NCBI GenBank assembly: GCA_034422115.1
Contig: DAOUJW010000023.1
Coordinates: forward strand, 1 to 60,697
Reading direction: 5' to 3'
DNA: 60,697 bases
Source: DAOUJW01 sp034422115
Lineage (GTDB): Bacteria > Chloroflexota > Dehalococcoidia > Lucifugimonadales > UBA2985
In this document: one piece after another, positions 1-9,017 of the stretch
Position numbering within the stretch: position 1 is the stretch's first letter
Layout: every line of letters starts with the position of its first letter
Notes under the pieces: model-generated
Seen by the model: the letters and a program-made list of their open reading frames with translations, nothing else
Database searches by the model: none
Told to the model about the DNA's origin: nothing
Program-made: the position numbers and the translations under genes

Positions 1-50
1 CCCCCCCCCGGGGGGGGGGGGGGGGGGGGGGGGGGAGGTAGGGATGGGGG
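1..50. repeat. Homopolymer window edge (C9 then G26)
   Basis: The window opens with nine C followed by twenty-six G, then a G-rich tail. The tail (about 36-55) resembles the end of the palindromic element near 3910-3930 (GGTTAGGATGGGGGCAAA there, GGTAGGGATGGGGGTAAA here). I infer a contig end inside a copy of that repeat, where homopolymer or hairpin sequence assembled poorly. A natural 26-G tract cannot be excluded. Confidence 0.6.
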
Positions 51-71
51 TAAACTGAGACGAAGCAGCAG

Positions 72-1493
72 CTACCCTAAATTCTCCCGCCTCTCATGGT
101 AGTCCACGAACCGCCGAATCGCGCGGGCCGCGCGCCCCGTCGTGGGGAAGACGGGCAAGCCCGCCTGCACGCACGACTCCCTGAACTCCGCTATCGCCTG
201 CTGCTTCCACTCCGCCTTGGGCAGGTCGCCGCCCAGCACAACGGCCATGGGCTTGGAGGTCTGACGGCTGGCCTCCACGAACATCTCCACCGTCTGCCTG
301 GTCCTGGGCACGTCCTCGGGCCGGTTCAGGTTGAACTGCTCGTCTATGCCGCACACCAGCAGGTCGAAGTCCGGGTGGTCCGCCATCAGTTGCAGTATGT
401 CTCGGAAGCTGAAGGGCCCTGCGCCCAGAATGGACACGTCGATGGGGTTGCCAATCCACTCCCAGTTCACGGGGTCGCGCTCTCGCAGCTTTTCCTGGAT
501 ATCCGGGGGCAGAGGGATGACCCGCAGGCCGGCCTCCTCAAACGCGTCCGCCGACTGCACGCTCATGCCCCCTCCCCCACCGCCAAGCCCCACCCGCGTG
601 CCCTGGGCAGGCCGCATGAAGCGGAAGGCCACCGTCAGGTCAATAAGCTCGTCCATGCTGGAAACGGACAGCGCGCCCGCCTGCCGGCACATGGCCTCCC
701 ACACCTCGCCGGAGCTTGCCAGGGAGGCGGTATGAGACGCGATTGCCTTCGCCCCGGCCTGGGTGCGGCCTCCCTTGAGGATGACAACCGGCTTGCTCTG
801 CGCCGTGCGCCGGAGCACCTCGAAGAATCGCCTTCCGTCCTTCACGCCCTCCATGTAGGCTGCGATAATCTCCGTCTCCGGGTCCTCGGCCAGGTAGTCC
901 AGAAGGTCGGACTCGTCCAGGTCGGTGGCGTTGCCGTAGCTCAGCACCTTGCTGAAACGGACGCCGCGCGCCGCCGCCAGGTTGACTATCTGGGCGCTGT
1001 TCCCGCCGCTCTGGGAGATGGCCGCCACCGGCCCGGACTCCGAAGGGAAGCCGGGCTTGAAGGTAATGCCCTCCTTCGGGTAGTACATCCCCATGCAGTT
1101 GGGGCCAATCAGCCGGATGCCGGCGCCCCTGGCCCGGCGCAGCAGCTCCTCCTCCAGCTTTATGCCCTCGTCGCTGCCCGTCTCCTTCATCCTGGCCGTG
1201 TAGAAGTGGATAACCTTCACTCCCTTTCGTGCGCACTGGTCGACGAGCTGGAGGGCGCGAGTGGCCGGGATGGCGGAGATTACGTAGTCCACAGGCCCCG
1301 GGACGTCCTCCACCGAGGGAAAACAGGAGACGCCCTCAATCTCCTCCGCGTTGGGGTTTATGGGATACAGCGCGCCCCTGAAGGGGTGATTCAGGTTGAA
1401 GCGAAAGAAGTCGTTGCCCTGGTTGGGCGTTGTGGACGCCCCCACGACCGCGACGGAGCGGGGATGGAATACGTAGTCAAGCTCAATGCCCAT
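72..1493 (-). CDS. Acyl-CoA synthetase (NDP-forming), alpha-type CoA-binding subunit
   Basis: A 473-residue protein with the architecture of the alpha subunit of ADP-forming acetate/acyl-CoA ligases: an N-terminal CoA-binding Rossmann domain (VAVVGAS near 15-20), then two succinyl-CoA-ligase-like domains with GPNCMG (130-135), QSGG (161-164) and the SHTASLA segment, whose H254 matches the phosphorylated histidine of the family. These enzymes convert acyl-CoA + ADP + Pi to acid + CoA + ATP. No ATP-grasp beta subunit lies next to it, so the partner is elsewhere or the protein works alone. The ATG has AGGGGTG about 7 bases upstream. It ends close to the window edge but has its own stop codon. 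Confidence 0.85.
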   Translation of the reverse strand: MGIELDYVFHPRSVAVVGASTTPNQGNDFFRFNLNHPFRGALYPINPNAEEIEGVSCFPSVEDVPGPVDYVISAIPATRALQLVDQCARKGVKVIHFYTARMKETGSDEGIKLEEELLRRARGAGIRLIGPNCMGMYYPKEGITFKPGFPSESGPVAAISQSGGNSAQIVNLAAARGVRFSKVLSYGNATDLDESDLLDYLAEDPETEIIAAYMEGVKDGRRFFEVLRRTAQSKPVVILKGGRTQAGAKAIASHTASLASSGEVWEAMCRQAGALSVSSMDELIDLTVAFRFMRPAQGTRVGLGGGGGGMSVQSADAFEEAGLRVIPLPPDIQEKLRERDPVNWEWIGNPIDVSILGAGPFSFRDILQLMADHPDFDLLVCGIDEQFNLNRPEDVPRTRQTVEMFVEASRQTSKPMAVVLGGDLPKAEWKQQAIAEFRESCVQAGLPVFPTTGRAARAIRRFVDYHERRENLG

Positions 1494-1590
1494 GAGTCAC
1501 CCCTGGGAACGAAGTACGCGGAGGATAGCAACGGGCGAGCGTGGTGTCAATGCGCGGCGCGCCCCATCCTTACCTGAGAAAAGCCTGAAC

Positions 1591-1690
1591 TAGTCCAGTC
1601 CACTCCCGCGAAGCATGCCCCGTACTCCGATACGGGGGCGGGAGTCCACGCCCCGCCCTTCTGGATTCCTGCCTACGCAGGAATGGTGAT
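1591..1690. repeat. Composite palindromic repeat, copy 1
   Basis: Intergenic block of imperfect palindromes: a GTCCACTCCCGC...GCGGGAGTCCAC pair, then GGATTCCTGC...GCAGGAATGG. The same blocks appear in opposite order and orientation at 16177-16250, so this is a dispersed repetitive element. The 1493-1739 gap holds nothing else I recognise. Confidence 0.7.
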
Positions 1691-1738
1691 GAAGGTGTAA
1701 TTTAGGCGGGATGGCCATGTTTCTGACTTGTTCAGAGG

Positions 1739-2644
1739 TTACCTGAACCTCTGAGAGAAGTAGCTGTGCACGCGCCTGATGTACTCATCGGGTTCTTCGG
1801 CGAATGCGTCCGCGTGATCCACTCCATCCAGGCTCCACAGGACGCTCCCCTCGGGCGCAGCGGCGTGAACCCGCAGGCCGTGTTGGTATGGCACGCGGGT
1901 GTCTGCGGTTCCGTGGATGATCAGCACCGGGTAGTCCAGCTCCGCAGCCGACCGCTCCGGCGTCAAGGCGTCCACGTTTATGTCATACAGGGTTCTGGTG
2001 AAGACCTTGGCGCCGGGTATGAAGATTGGCGCCGCCCACTGGGGGCAGAAGGTGGCGCGAGCAATTTCAAATGCGATGAGGTCGTCCGCGGTGGCATAGG
2101 GGCTGTCCAGGACGGCCGCCCTTATCCCGGGCTCTCCGGGCAGAGTCAGTAGCGTGGTGCCCGCGCCCATGGATACCCCTAAAACGCCCATGGACGACTC
2201 CGGCACTCCCCGGGATTTGAGGAAGTCAATAGCTCCGCCGAGGTCTCGGCGCTCGTGATAGCCTCCCGATATTCTCTCTCCGCCGGACTCGCCGTGGGCC
2301 CGCTGGTCGAACAGCAAGAGGTTGTAGCCATGCTCCCTGAGCCTCTTGGCGACGCCCAGCGCGTTGTCGCTTGCGCGATTAGACGTTATCCCGTGCACCA
2401 TTATGACGGTTGGTCCAGACTCCCGCCCGGGAATCCACCAGCCCTTCAGCGGTATCTTGTCAACTCTGGACGGGAACTCCACGTCCAGGTATTCCAGGCC
2501 GTAGTTGTCCGGGTGGTCGTCCAGGGGGCCGCGCTCGTCGCTGGTGACGCCGGACGCAATCATGCAGGATGTGCCGGCGTACGCCAGCAGCAGTAGAAGC
2601 GCCACAGTCAGGAGACCCCAACGCAATACCCGCCTTCGTTTCAT
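1739..2644 (-). CDS. Membrane-anchored alpha/beta hydrolase
   Basis: A 301-residue alpha/beta-hydrolase-fold protein. An N-terminal hydrophobic helix (about 8-26, after KRRR) ending in a Cys looks like a signal anchor, possibly a lipobox (AGTSC). The oxyanion region is MVHGIT, the nucleophile elbow is GVSMGAG (Ser), the acid is probably in HGTADTRVP and the base in GVDHAD. These point to a cell-envelope esterase or peptidase of the YqkD/BAAT-like type with unknown substrate. GGAGG directly abuts the ATG, which is unusually close, so the start could lie a few codons downstream. It stands alone, divergent from the oxidoreductase gene. Confidence 0.8.
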   Translation of the reverse strand: MKRRRVLRWGLLTVALLLLLAYAGTSCMIASGVTSDERGPLDDHPDNYGLEYLDVEFPSRVDKIPLKGWWIPGRESGPTVIMVHGITSNRASDNALGVAKRLREHGYNLLLFDQRAHGESGGERISGGYHERRDLGGAIDFLKSRGVPESSMGVLGVSMGAGTTLLTLPGEPGIRAAVLDSPYATADDLIAFEIARATFCPQWAAPIFIPGAKVFTRTLYDINVDALTPERSAAELDYPVLIIHGTADTRVPYQHGLRVHAAAPEGSVLWSLDGVDHADAFAEEPDEYIRRVHSYFSQRFR

Positions 2645-2764
2645 CCTCCAATGATAGCAATATTCCGGTGGCTCTGTCAGACGGCATTGCCGGCAGGGCG
2701 TTGGCTAAGTGGCTTCCTTGGTTTAGTATGTCAGTAATCTTAAACCCATCTACGGAGAGTGAGC

Positions 2765-3805
2765 ATGAGCGCAAATGAGAGCATCAGAATCGGGCTTGTG
2801 GGAGCCGGGGCCAACACCCGCCTGCGGCACATACCGGGCTTCCAGGCCATCGAAGGCGTTGAGGTCGTGGCTGTCGCCAATCGCAGCGTGGCCTCCGGCC
2901 AGCGCGTAGCCGAGGAGTTCGGTATACCGCAGGTCTTCGACAACTGGGTGGACCTTGTCAACACCCCGGACGTGGACGCCGTCTGCATCGGCACGTGGCC
3001 ATACATGCACTGCCCCATCACCCTGGCGGCCCTGGACGCCGGCAAGCATGTCCTCACGGAAGCGCGCATGGCAATGGACGCGGCGGAGGCCAGGGAGATG
3101 CTCCAGGCGTCCCGTAGCAGCCCCGGCCTCGTCACCCAGGTTGTGCCCTCCCCCTTCACCTTCAAGGTGGATCGCACCGTCCAGGACCTCATCGCGGAGG
3201 GCTACCTGGGAGACCTCGTGGCCATTGAGGCCCGCGTGACCCAGAACAGCTTCCCGGACTTCCGCGGCCCTCTCCACTGGCGCCAGGACCGGGTCGTGAG
3301 TGGCTACAACATCCTGACTATGGGCATCTGGTACGAGGCCCTTATGCGATGGGTTGGTCCCGCCACGGAGGTCTTCGCGATGAGCAGGGTGGTCGTGCCC
3401 CAGCGCCTCAACGATGACGGGCAGGTCATCCCTGTCACCATCCCCGACCACCTGGACATCCTCTGCACGATAGGCGGGGCGCAGGCGCACCTGGCCTTCA
3501 GCGCGGTGACCGGCCTGGGGGGCGCGAGCGACCTCTGGCTCTTCGGCACTGAGGGCACAATCCACCTGGACGGCCGCTCCATGACCCTGTCCGGCGGCAA
3601 GCGGGGCGACCGCTCCCTGTCGGAGATACCCATCGACCCTGAGAAGGAGGCCGGCTGGCGAGTGGAGGAGGAGTTCGTCAACGCCATCCGCGGTCTTGAG
3701 CCGGTGACCCGCACCAGCTTTCAGGACGGCGTGGCCTACATGGAGTTCACGGAGGCCGTGACTCGGAGCGCCCAGGCGCGGCAGACTGTTTACTTGCCGC
3801 TTTAG
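2765..3805 (+). CDS. Gfo/Idh/MocA family oxidoreductase
   Basis: About 346 residues with an N-terminal NAD(P)-binding fold (GLVGAGANTR) and a C-terminal Gfo/Idh/MocA sugar-dehydrogenase-type domain. ATG 2765 is preferred over GTG 2759 because GGAG at 2754-2757 is 7 bases from the ATG and only 1 from the GTG. One oddity: the EKP motif that usually supplies the catalytic lysine (as in KHVLxEKPM) reads TEARMAM here, so the canonical Lys is replaced and the chemistry may differ from true dehydrogenases. The substrate cannot be read from sequence. Monocistronic. Confidence 0.8.
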   Translation: MSANESIRIGLVGAGANTRLRHIPGFQAIEGVEVVAVANRSVASGQRVAEEFGIPQVFDNWVDLVNTPDVDAVCIGTWPYMHCPITLAALDAGKHVLTEARMAMDAAEAREMLQASRSSPGLVTQVVPSPFTFKVDRTVQDLIAEGYLGDLVAIEARVTQNSFPDFRGPLHWRQDRVVSGYNILTMGIWYEALMRWVGPATEVFAMSRVVVPQRLNDDGQVIPVTIPDHLDILCTIGGAQAHLAFSAVTGLGGASDLWLFGTEGTIHLDGRSMTLSGGKRGDRSLSEIPIDPEKEAGWRVEEEFVNAIRGLEPVTRTSFQDGVAYMEFTEAVTRSAQARQTVYLPL

Positions 3806-3824
3806 TCCTGCGCGGTTTCTCAGT

Positions 3825-3930
3825 CATTCCGGCGGAAGCCGGAATCCAGTTCCCCCTCTCTGACTCTCCCCCTTCAGGGGGAGAGAAATTCCTTCCCCCG
3901 CTCTGCGGGGGAAGGTTAGGATGGGGGCAA
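3825..3930. repeat. Tandem pair of palindromic repeats
   Basis: Two different palindromes lie side by side: CATTCCGGCGGAAGCCGGAATCC, also found near 25311, and a CTCTCCCCCTTCAGGGGGAGAG plus TTCCCCCGCTCTGCGGGGGAAGG pair ending GGTTAGGATGGGGG. The end of the second resembles the sequence at the left window edge. They lie between convergent genes. Confidence 0.7.
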
Positions 3931-3992
3931 AGAGGTTACCCAAATGCCTCTCCTGAGACGGGGATTACAGCGAAAAGGAGGAACGCGCCCGG

Positions 3993-4751
3993 CTAGTCCC
4001 TGCGCGTGGGCGGCGGGCGGAAGCCGAAGACGTGACGCCGGAAGCCCTCCGCGTACTTGTAGCCGTACCTCTCCGCAAACTCCGACGTGCGGCCCTTGAT
4101 GCGCTCCTCGATGCCGTCCGGGTCTGCAATCTGGCTGCGGTGGGCCTTCAGCGCCTCTATCCGGGTGTCTATCACGTCGGATACGTCTATCACAATCTCC
4201 GGGTCTTCGCCCATCGTCGTGTAGATCTCCGTCACCTTGTGAGTCTCGAATCCCTCTTGCAGGTGCTCCGGAAAGTGCAGGTGGTCCCTGGCGTAGGGGT
4301 AGCAGGCGTCGAAGGTGGCCTGGCCCGCCATCCGGTGGTCGCGGTGGTTGTGGCGGCCGCGCCAGTTAGGGTCCTGGCAGAAGATGATCTCCGGCTTGAA
4401 GCGTCGTATCTCCCTGACTATTTTGCCGATGACCTCGCGGGTCGCCTCCAGCTCTCCGTCGCCGTATCGGAGGAACGTGACGTCGGTGGTGCCGGTGATG
4501 GCGCTCGCCTCCCGCTGCTCGGCCTCGCGAATTGGGGCCAGGCGGTCGGAGGTCATGGTCGGGTCTCCGCTGCCCTTGTCGCCGCTGGTGCACAGGACGT
4601 AGGCCAGCTCCATGCCCTCCTTCACCAGCTTGCAAAGCGTGCCGCCAAACCCGAACTCCGCATCGTCCGGGTGGGCGACCACTATCATGGCGCGCTTGTA
4701 TGCAAGCCAAGGCTTGTCGGGCTGCTCGTTCAACTGCGGTTCAGTAGTCAT
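3993..4751 (-). CDS. PIG-L (LmbE-like) deacetylase family protein
   Basis: A 252-residue zinc-dependent N-acetyl hydrolase of the PIG-L/LmbE family, shown by the AHPDDAEFGFGG motif (residues 26-37), which carries zinc ligands and the catalytic Asp, and by the downstream HNHRDHRMAG motif with the third ligand. Family members deacetylate GlcNAc-linked substrates (mycothiol or bacillithiol precursors, GPI) or other sugars. No thiol-biosynthesis genes lie nearby, so the substrate is open. The ATG is preceded by GGGGAT. It is followed in the same direction by nothing and preceded by the molybdenum hydroxylase gene after a gap of about 120 bases. Confidence 0.85.
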   Translation of the reverse strand: MTTEPQLNEQPDKPWLAYKRAMIVVAHPDDAEFGFGGTLCKLVKEGMELAYVLCTSGDKGSGDPTMTSDRLAPIREAEQREASAITGTTDVTFLRYGDGELEATREVIGKIVREIRRFKPEIIFCQDPNWRGRHNHRDHRMAGQATFDACYPYARDHLHFPEHLQEGFETHKVTEIYTTMGEDPEIVIDVSDVIDTRIEALKAHRSQIADPDGIEERIKGRTSEFAERYGYKYAEGFRRHVFGFRPPPTRRD

Positions 4752-4872
4752 TGGTCATCCCCGGACAACGCCGGCGTTCTGAAGCGCGGCGTCCTTTGTT
4801 TTGTGTTGGGACGGCTCCCCGATTCGCACCAGGGAGCCGTCCGCAGATGGGTCACCAGTTGGGTCGACGGCT

Positions 4873-7203
4873 TTAGCCGCCGTTCTCCTCCTTGTCCCAC
4901 AGGGCTTCCAGTATGGCGCCCGGGGACATGGGCAGCTTCTCCATCCTGATGCCTATGGCGTCGTATACGGCGTTGGCCACGGCGGCCATGGGCGGCACCA
5001 GGGGCAGTTCCGCCACGCCCCGCAGGCCGTACGGATGGCCCGGATTGGGCACTTCCACAATCACCGTGTCGATCATGGGCAGGTCAAGGCTGATGGGCAT
5101 CCTGTAGTCCAGGAAGCTGGAGTTCATCATCTGACCCTCGTCGTTGTAGAAGTACTCCTCGTTCAGCGCCCAGCCGATGCCCTGCACCGCTCCGCCCTGA
5201 ATCTGGCCCTCCACGTATCCGGGATGGATAGCCTTGCCGCAGTCCTGTACGGCCGTGTAGCGGACAACGTCAACCTTGCCCGTCTCCGGGTCAACCTCAA
5301 CGTCCGCTATGTGCACGCCGAAGGCGTTGCCCGCGCCGCCCGGGTTCAGGTTGGCTCGACCGGTTATGGGGCCGCCGGTGGCGTTGAGCCGGGAAGCCAG
5401 CTGCTTGAAGGTCAGCTTCAGCTCCGGGTCGGACTTGCTCTGTATGACTCCGTCGTCGTACTCCACCTCTTCAGCCGGGACCTCCCAGATGCTCGCGGCC
5501 CGCGCAACCATCTGTCGCTTTACGTCCTGCGCCGATTCGTAGACGGCGTAGCCAATCTTCTGCGCAACGCCGCTTCCACCTGCGCCGGTGCTGTAGCCGA
5601 TGGAGTCCGTGTCACCGATGGACGGCCTCACGTCCTCGGCCTCCAGGCCCAGGGCCTCCGCCAAGTGCATGGCCATGACCACGCGGGTGCCTCCGATGTC
5701 CGGAGCGCCGCCCACAAGGCTGACCGTGCCGTCCGGGTTGACGCTGGCGATGGCGCTGGCCGGGCCGGAGCCGTTGCCCCAGAAGCCCGCCGCTACGCCG
5801 CGGCCGCGGAACTTGCCGTCCAGCGGAGCGGAGTAGTGGGGATGGTCCTTGGCCGCCTCAAAGGTCTCCACGCAGCCAATCTTCCCGAACACGGGGCCGG
5901 TGATCTGCCTAGTGCCCTCCTTGGAGGCGTTGAGCAGCCGTAGCTCCATGGGGTCCATCCCGATCTTCTCGGCAATCTCGTCCAGGATGGTCTCCACGGC
6001 GAATGCGCCTATGGGAGCGCCGGGCGCGCGGTAGGCCGTGGTCTTGGGCGTGTTGACCAGGACGTCATAGGCCTCGATGTAGCCGTTGGGGATGTCGTAG
6101 GGGGCGAACATGCAGCGCGCGCCTCCGCCGACGGGCGAGCCGGGGAATGCCCCCGCCTCGTATACCAGGTGGGCCTCTCCAGCGATGAGCTTGCCGTCCT
6201 TGTTGGCGCCAATCTTGACCCTGAGGTCGGCGCTGGAGGTGGGTCCGCTTGCAACGAACACCTCAGTCCTGTTCATCTGGATCTTGACGGGTTTGCCGGT
6301 CTTCTTGGAGAGCACGGCCGCCACGGGCTCCAGGTACATCCCGCCCACACCCTTGCCTCCGAAACCGCCGCCAATCTCCATTGCAATGGTCTTGACGTGA
6401 GAGGTGGGCAGCCCCAGGACCGCAGAGGCGTTGTCGCGGACGCCGAAAAGCTGCTGGGTGCTCGTCCAGATGGTCACGTAGTCGTCCTGGCCCCACATGG
6501 CCGTTGCGGCGTGAGGCTCAATGTAGCCCTGGTGGACGCGCTTGGTGGAGAACTCCCGCTCGATGACCACGTCGGCCTCGGCGAAGCCCTGGTCGACGTC
6601 TCCCAATCGATGCTCGAAGTGGTTGGCGATGTTGGTGCCCTTTTCGGGGGGCGTCTCGCCCCAGCCGCCCGCTCTCAGCGTGGCGCTGGACTGCTGCACC
6701 AGGGATTCGTGGAGAATTGGCGCATCGTCCTTCATGGCGTCAAGGGCCGTCAGCGTCGGCTTCAGCACCTCGTACTCCACCTCAATCAGGTCCAGGGCCT
6801 CCTCGGCGACGTGAGGGCTGGTGGCTGCCACGGCGGCAACCGCGTGGCCCTTGTACAGCGCCTTCTCCCTGGCGATGATGTTCCGGGTGATGAAGCCGTA
6901 GTTGGTGGTGGAACCCTCCTCCAGGTCAGCCAGCCTGGGGGAGATGTCCGGCATGTCCTCAGACGTGACCACGGCCATGACACCGGGCAGCTTCAGGGCC
7001 TTGCTGTAGTCGATGCTCTTGATCCTGGCGTGAGCGTGGGGGCTGCGCAGGACCTTGCCCCACAGCATACCGGGCAGCTGGTTGTCGGCGGCGTAGCGAG
7101 CGCGGCCTGTCACCTTGTCCACCCCATCGTGTCGTATGGGCCTAGTGCCAACGACCTTGTACTCCGTGTTCGATAAGACTATGTTTGGCTTATAGTCGAG
7201 CAT
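4873..7203 (-). CDS. Xanthine dehydrogenase family molybdopterin-binding subunit
   Basis: A 776-residue large subunit of the molybdenum hydroxylase family (xanthine dehydrogenase, CO dehydrogenase, 4-hydroxybenzoyl-CoA reductase). It begins with the aldehyde oxidase/xanthine dehydrogenase a/b hammerhead (TGRARYAADNQLPG). It has the cofactor loop GGGFGGKG and TAYRAPGAP, and ends with the GVAELPLVPP segment carrying the catalytic Glu. It lacks the AYRCSFR loop of form I CO dehydrogenase, so it is probably not CoxL. The usual 2Fe-2S (small) and FAD (medium) subunit genes are absent on both sides. Start ATG with a strong GGAGGT. Confidence 0.85.
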   Translation of the reverse strand: MLDYKPNIVLSNTEYKVVGTRPIRHDGVDKVTGRARYAADNQLPGMLWGKVLRSPHAHARIKSIDYSKALKLPGVMAVVTSEDMPDISPRLADLEEGSTTNYGFITRNIIAREKALYKGHAVAAVAATSPHVAEEALDLIEVEYEVLKPTLTALDAMKDDAPILHESLVQQSSATLRAGGWGETPPEKGTNIANHFEHRLGDVDQGFAEADVVIEREFSTKRVHQGYIEPHAATAMWGQDDYVTIWTSTQQLFGVRDNASAVLGLPTSHVKTIAMEIGGGFGGKGVGGMYLEPVAAVLSKKTGKPVKIQMNRTEVFVASGPTSSADLRVKIGANKDGKLIAGEAHLVYEAGAFPGSPVGGGARCMFAPYDIPNGYIEAYDVLVNTPKTTAYRAPGAPIGAFAVETILDEIAEKIGMDPMELRLLNASKEGTRQITGPVFGKIGCVETFEAAKDHPHYSAPLDGKFRGRGVAAGFWGNGSGPASAIASVNPDGTVSLVGGAPDIGGTRVVMAMHLAEALGLEAEDVRPSIGDTDSIGYSTGAGGSGVAQKIGYAVYESAQDVKRQMVARAASIWEVPAEEVEYDDGVIQSKSDPELKLTFKQLASRLNATGGPITGRANLNPGGAGNAFGVHIADVEVDPETGKVDVVRYTAVQDCGKAIHPGYVEGQIQGGAVQGIGWALNEEYFYNDEGQMMNSSFLDYRMPISLDLPMIDTVIVEVPNPGHPYGLRGVAELPLVPPMAAVANAVYDAIGIRMEKLPMSPGAILEALWDKEENGG

Positions 7204-7283
7204 ACTACCTCCTGTCGAAACTTCAGGAATCCAAGGGATAATTTACCACATACGGGCTGCAATAACCAACCCCTAATCGCTTA

Positions 7284-7312
7284 TTGACCCGCAATGCCCG
7301 CTCCCCTACACT
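7284..7312 (+). promoter_or_regulatory. Candidate sigma-70 promoter of the AtzG-like/amidase operon
   Basis: TTGACC (7284-7289), a 17-base spacer, then TACACT (7307-7312), about 37 bases before the ATG at 7349. It lies in the divergent interval with the molybdenum hydroxylase gene. Confidence 0.5.
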
Positions 7313-7348
7313 ACAACCAGCGCAAATGAAACCTGAAAGGCCGCGATT

Positions 7349-7555
7349 ATGGAAGAGAACGTAACCGATGCCATACGCCTGCTGTCGGAGAGAGCGGGCC
7401 TCTCACTTTCCGACGAGGAGATAGAGAAGCTGGTCCCCTATTACCAGAGGAACAAGGAGCGACTGGAAACGCTCCACTCCGCCGACCTGACCCACGACGA
7501 GGTCGCAGGTATCTTCCCGCCCCAGTGGAGCGCGGACCAGGGAGTAGCGCTATGA
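7349..7555 (+). CDS. Small AtzG/GatC-like amidase partner
   Basis: A 68-residue acidic helical protein whose stop codon overlaps the ATG of the next amidase gene (ATGA at 7552-7555), so the two are translationally coupled. Its size and pattern (a helical LSLSDEEIEKLVP segment, central NKERLETL, C-terminal VAGIFPP) resemble AtzG-type proteins (DUF4089). These are short GatC-like subunits that wrap around a GatA/AtzE-type amidase and are needed for its stability. AAAGG lies about 9 bases before the ATG. A second small gene/amidase pair in this window (13423-13623 with 12011-13420) has the same layout, which supports the assignment. Confidence 0.6.
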   Translation: MEENVTDAIRLLSERAGLSLSDEEIEKLVPYYQRNKERLETLHSADLTHDEVAGIFPPQWSADQGVAL

Positions 7556-8955
7556 GCCAGGACCGAAACGAACTCTGTGCCCTTACCATCCGCGAGGCCG
7601 GCCTGCTTATATCCTCCGGCCAGCTGTCCCCCGTTGAGCTGACCAAGGCCTTCCTTGAGCGCATAGATGAGGTGGACTCCAGAGTCCAGTCCTACGTGAC
7701 CGTCCTGCCTGAAGAAGCCCTTGCCCAGGCGCGCGTCGCCGAGGCCGAGGTGCTGCAAGGGCTGTATCGCGGCCCTTTGCACGGCATACCAATCGCCCTC
7801 AAGGACCTGTACGACACCAGGGGCGTCCGCACCACCGGCCAGTCCAAGGTGCATGAGCATCGCGTCCCGACGGAGGACGCCACCACCACCGCCAGGCTGA
7901 AGGAGGGCGGCAGCGTGCTGCTGGGCAAGCTCGCCATGCACGAGTTCGCCCTGGGCGGCCCCAAGACCAGCCTCTTTGAGCAGGCCCGCAACCCCTGGAA
8001 CCTTGACCACGTGACGGGAGGCTCCAGCAGCGGCTCCGGCGCGGCCGTGGCCGCCGCCACCTGCATGGGATCCCTGGGCTCCGACACCGGAGGCTCCATA
8101 AGAGGGCCGTCGTCCCTGTGCGGCATCGTGGGCCTGAAGCCCACCTACGGCCGCGTGAGCCGCTACGGAGTGATACCCCTTAGCTGGTCCCTGGACCACT
8201 GCGGCCCCATGACGTGGACCGTGGAGGACACCGCCCTCATGCTCCAGGTAATCGCCGGGCCTGACCCCAAGGACCCCTCCGCGAGCCAGGCGCCGGTTCC
8301 CGACTACTTCGGCCAGCTGCGGGGCGACGTCAAGGGCATGGTCATCGGTATGCCCCGCCACTACTTCTTCGACACCGAATCCGGCCTCGACCAGGAGACC
8401 CTGGAGGCCGTGGACAGGGCGCTGTCCGACCTGGAGTCCCTGGGCGCGCGGCTTGAGGAGGTGGAGATACCAAGCCTGGCCTACGCCGGAATATCCAACA
8501 CCGTGATCATGCTGAGCGAGGCCTTTGCTTACCACAGGGACAACATGGTGTCCCAGCCCCAGAACTTCGGGGACATGGTGCGGACAAGGTTCTACCAGGG
8601 CGCACTCTTCACGGCCCACGACTACATCCAGGCGCAGAGGGCCCGCAGCCTCCTCAAGCGGGAGTTCGCCGAGACGCTGCAGAGGGTGGACGTGATAGCG
8701 TGCCCCACGTCGGTCACGCCTGCGTCCAGGTTCGAGGACGTTGACCCGCTGGCGGCCCTGGGGCGTCCCAGCTACTCGGCGCCCTTCAACCAGACCGGCT
8801 TGCCAGCCATCTCCGTGCCCTGCGGCTTCACAAGCGCCGGTCTGCCCATAGGGTTGCAGATCGCCGGCAAGCCCTTTGACGAGTCCACCGTGATGAACGC
8901 GGCCTACGCCTACCAGCAGCACGCAGGCTGGTTTGAGAGAAGGCCGCAGCTGTAG
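7552..8955 (+). CDS. Amidase (GatA/AtzE-like amidase signature family)
   Basis: A 467-residue amidase-signature hydrolase with the Ser-cisSer-Lys triad visible: Lys in PIALKDLYD (K84), the GGSSSGSG loop (cis-Ser near 158) and nucleophile Ser in SDTGGSIR (S182). A C-terminal segment (GLPAISVPCGF, GLPIGLQIAGKPF) completes the family pattern. It hydrolyses a carboxamide or carbamoyl compound. The start is ATG 7552, overlapping the upstream small gene. An in-frame GTG at 7525 would extend it into that gene and is unlikely. No gatB is nearby, so a catabolic amidase is more likely than Glu-tRNA amidotransferase. Confidence 0.88.
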   Translation: MSQDRNELCALTIREAGLLISSGQLSPVELTKAFLERIDEVDSRVQSYVTVLPEEALAQARVAEAEVLQGLYRGPLHGIPIALKDLYDTRGVRTTGQSKVHEHRVPTEDATTTARLKEGGSVLLGKLAMHEFALGGPKTSLFEQARNPWNLDHVTGGSSSGSGAAVAAATCMGSLGSDTGGSIRGPSSLCGIVGLKPTYGRVSRYGVIPLSWSLDHCGPMTWTVEDTALMLQVIAGPDPKDPSASQAPVPDYFGQLRGDVKGMVIGMPRHYFFDTESGLDQETLEAVDRALSDLESLGARLEEVEIPSLAYAGISNTVIMLSEAFAYHRDNMVSQPQNFGDMVRTRFYQGALFTAHDYIQAQRARSLLKREFAETLQRVDVIACPTSVTPASRFEDVDPLAALGRPSYSAPFNQTGLPAISVPCGFTSAGLPIGLQIAGKPFDESTVMNAAYAYQQHAGWFERRPQL

Positions 8956-9017
8956 CTACCGGCGCGGCTGTCTAGCTGTTCCCGGACTGCTATCTTCCGT
9001 TGGGAGTCAGCACACTT

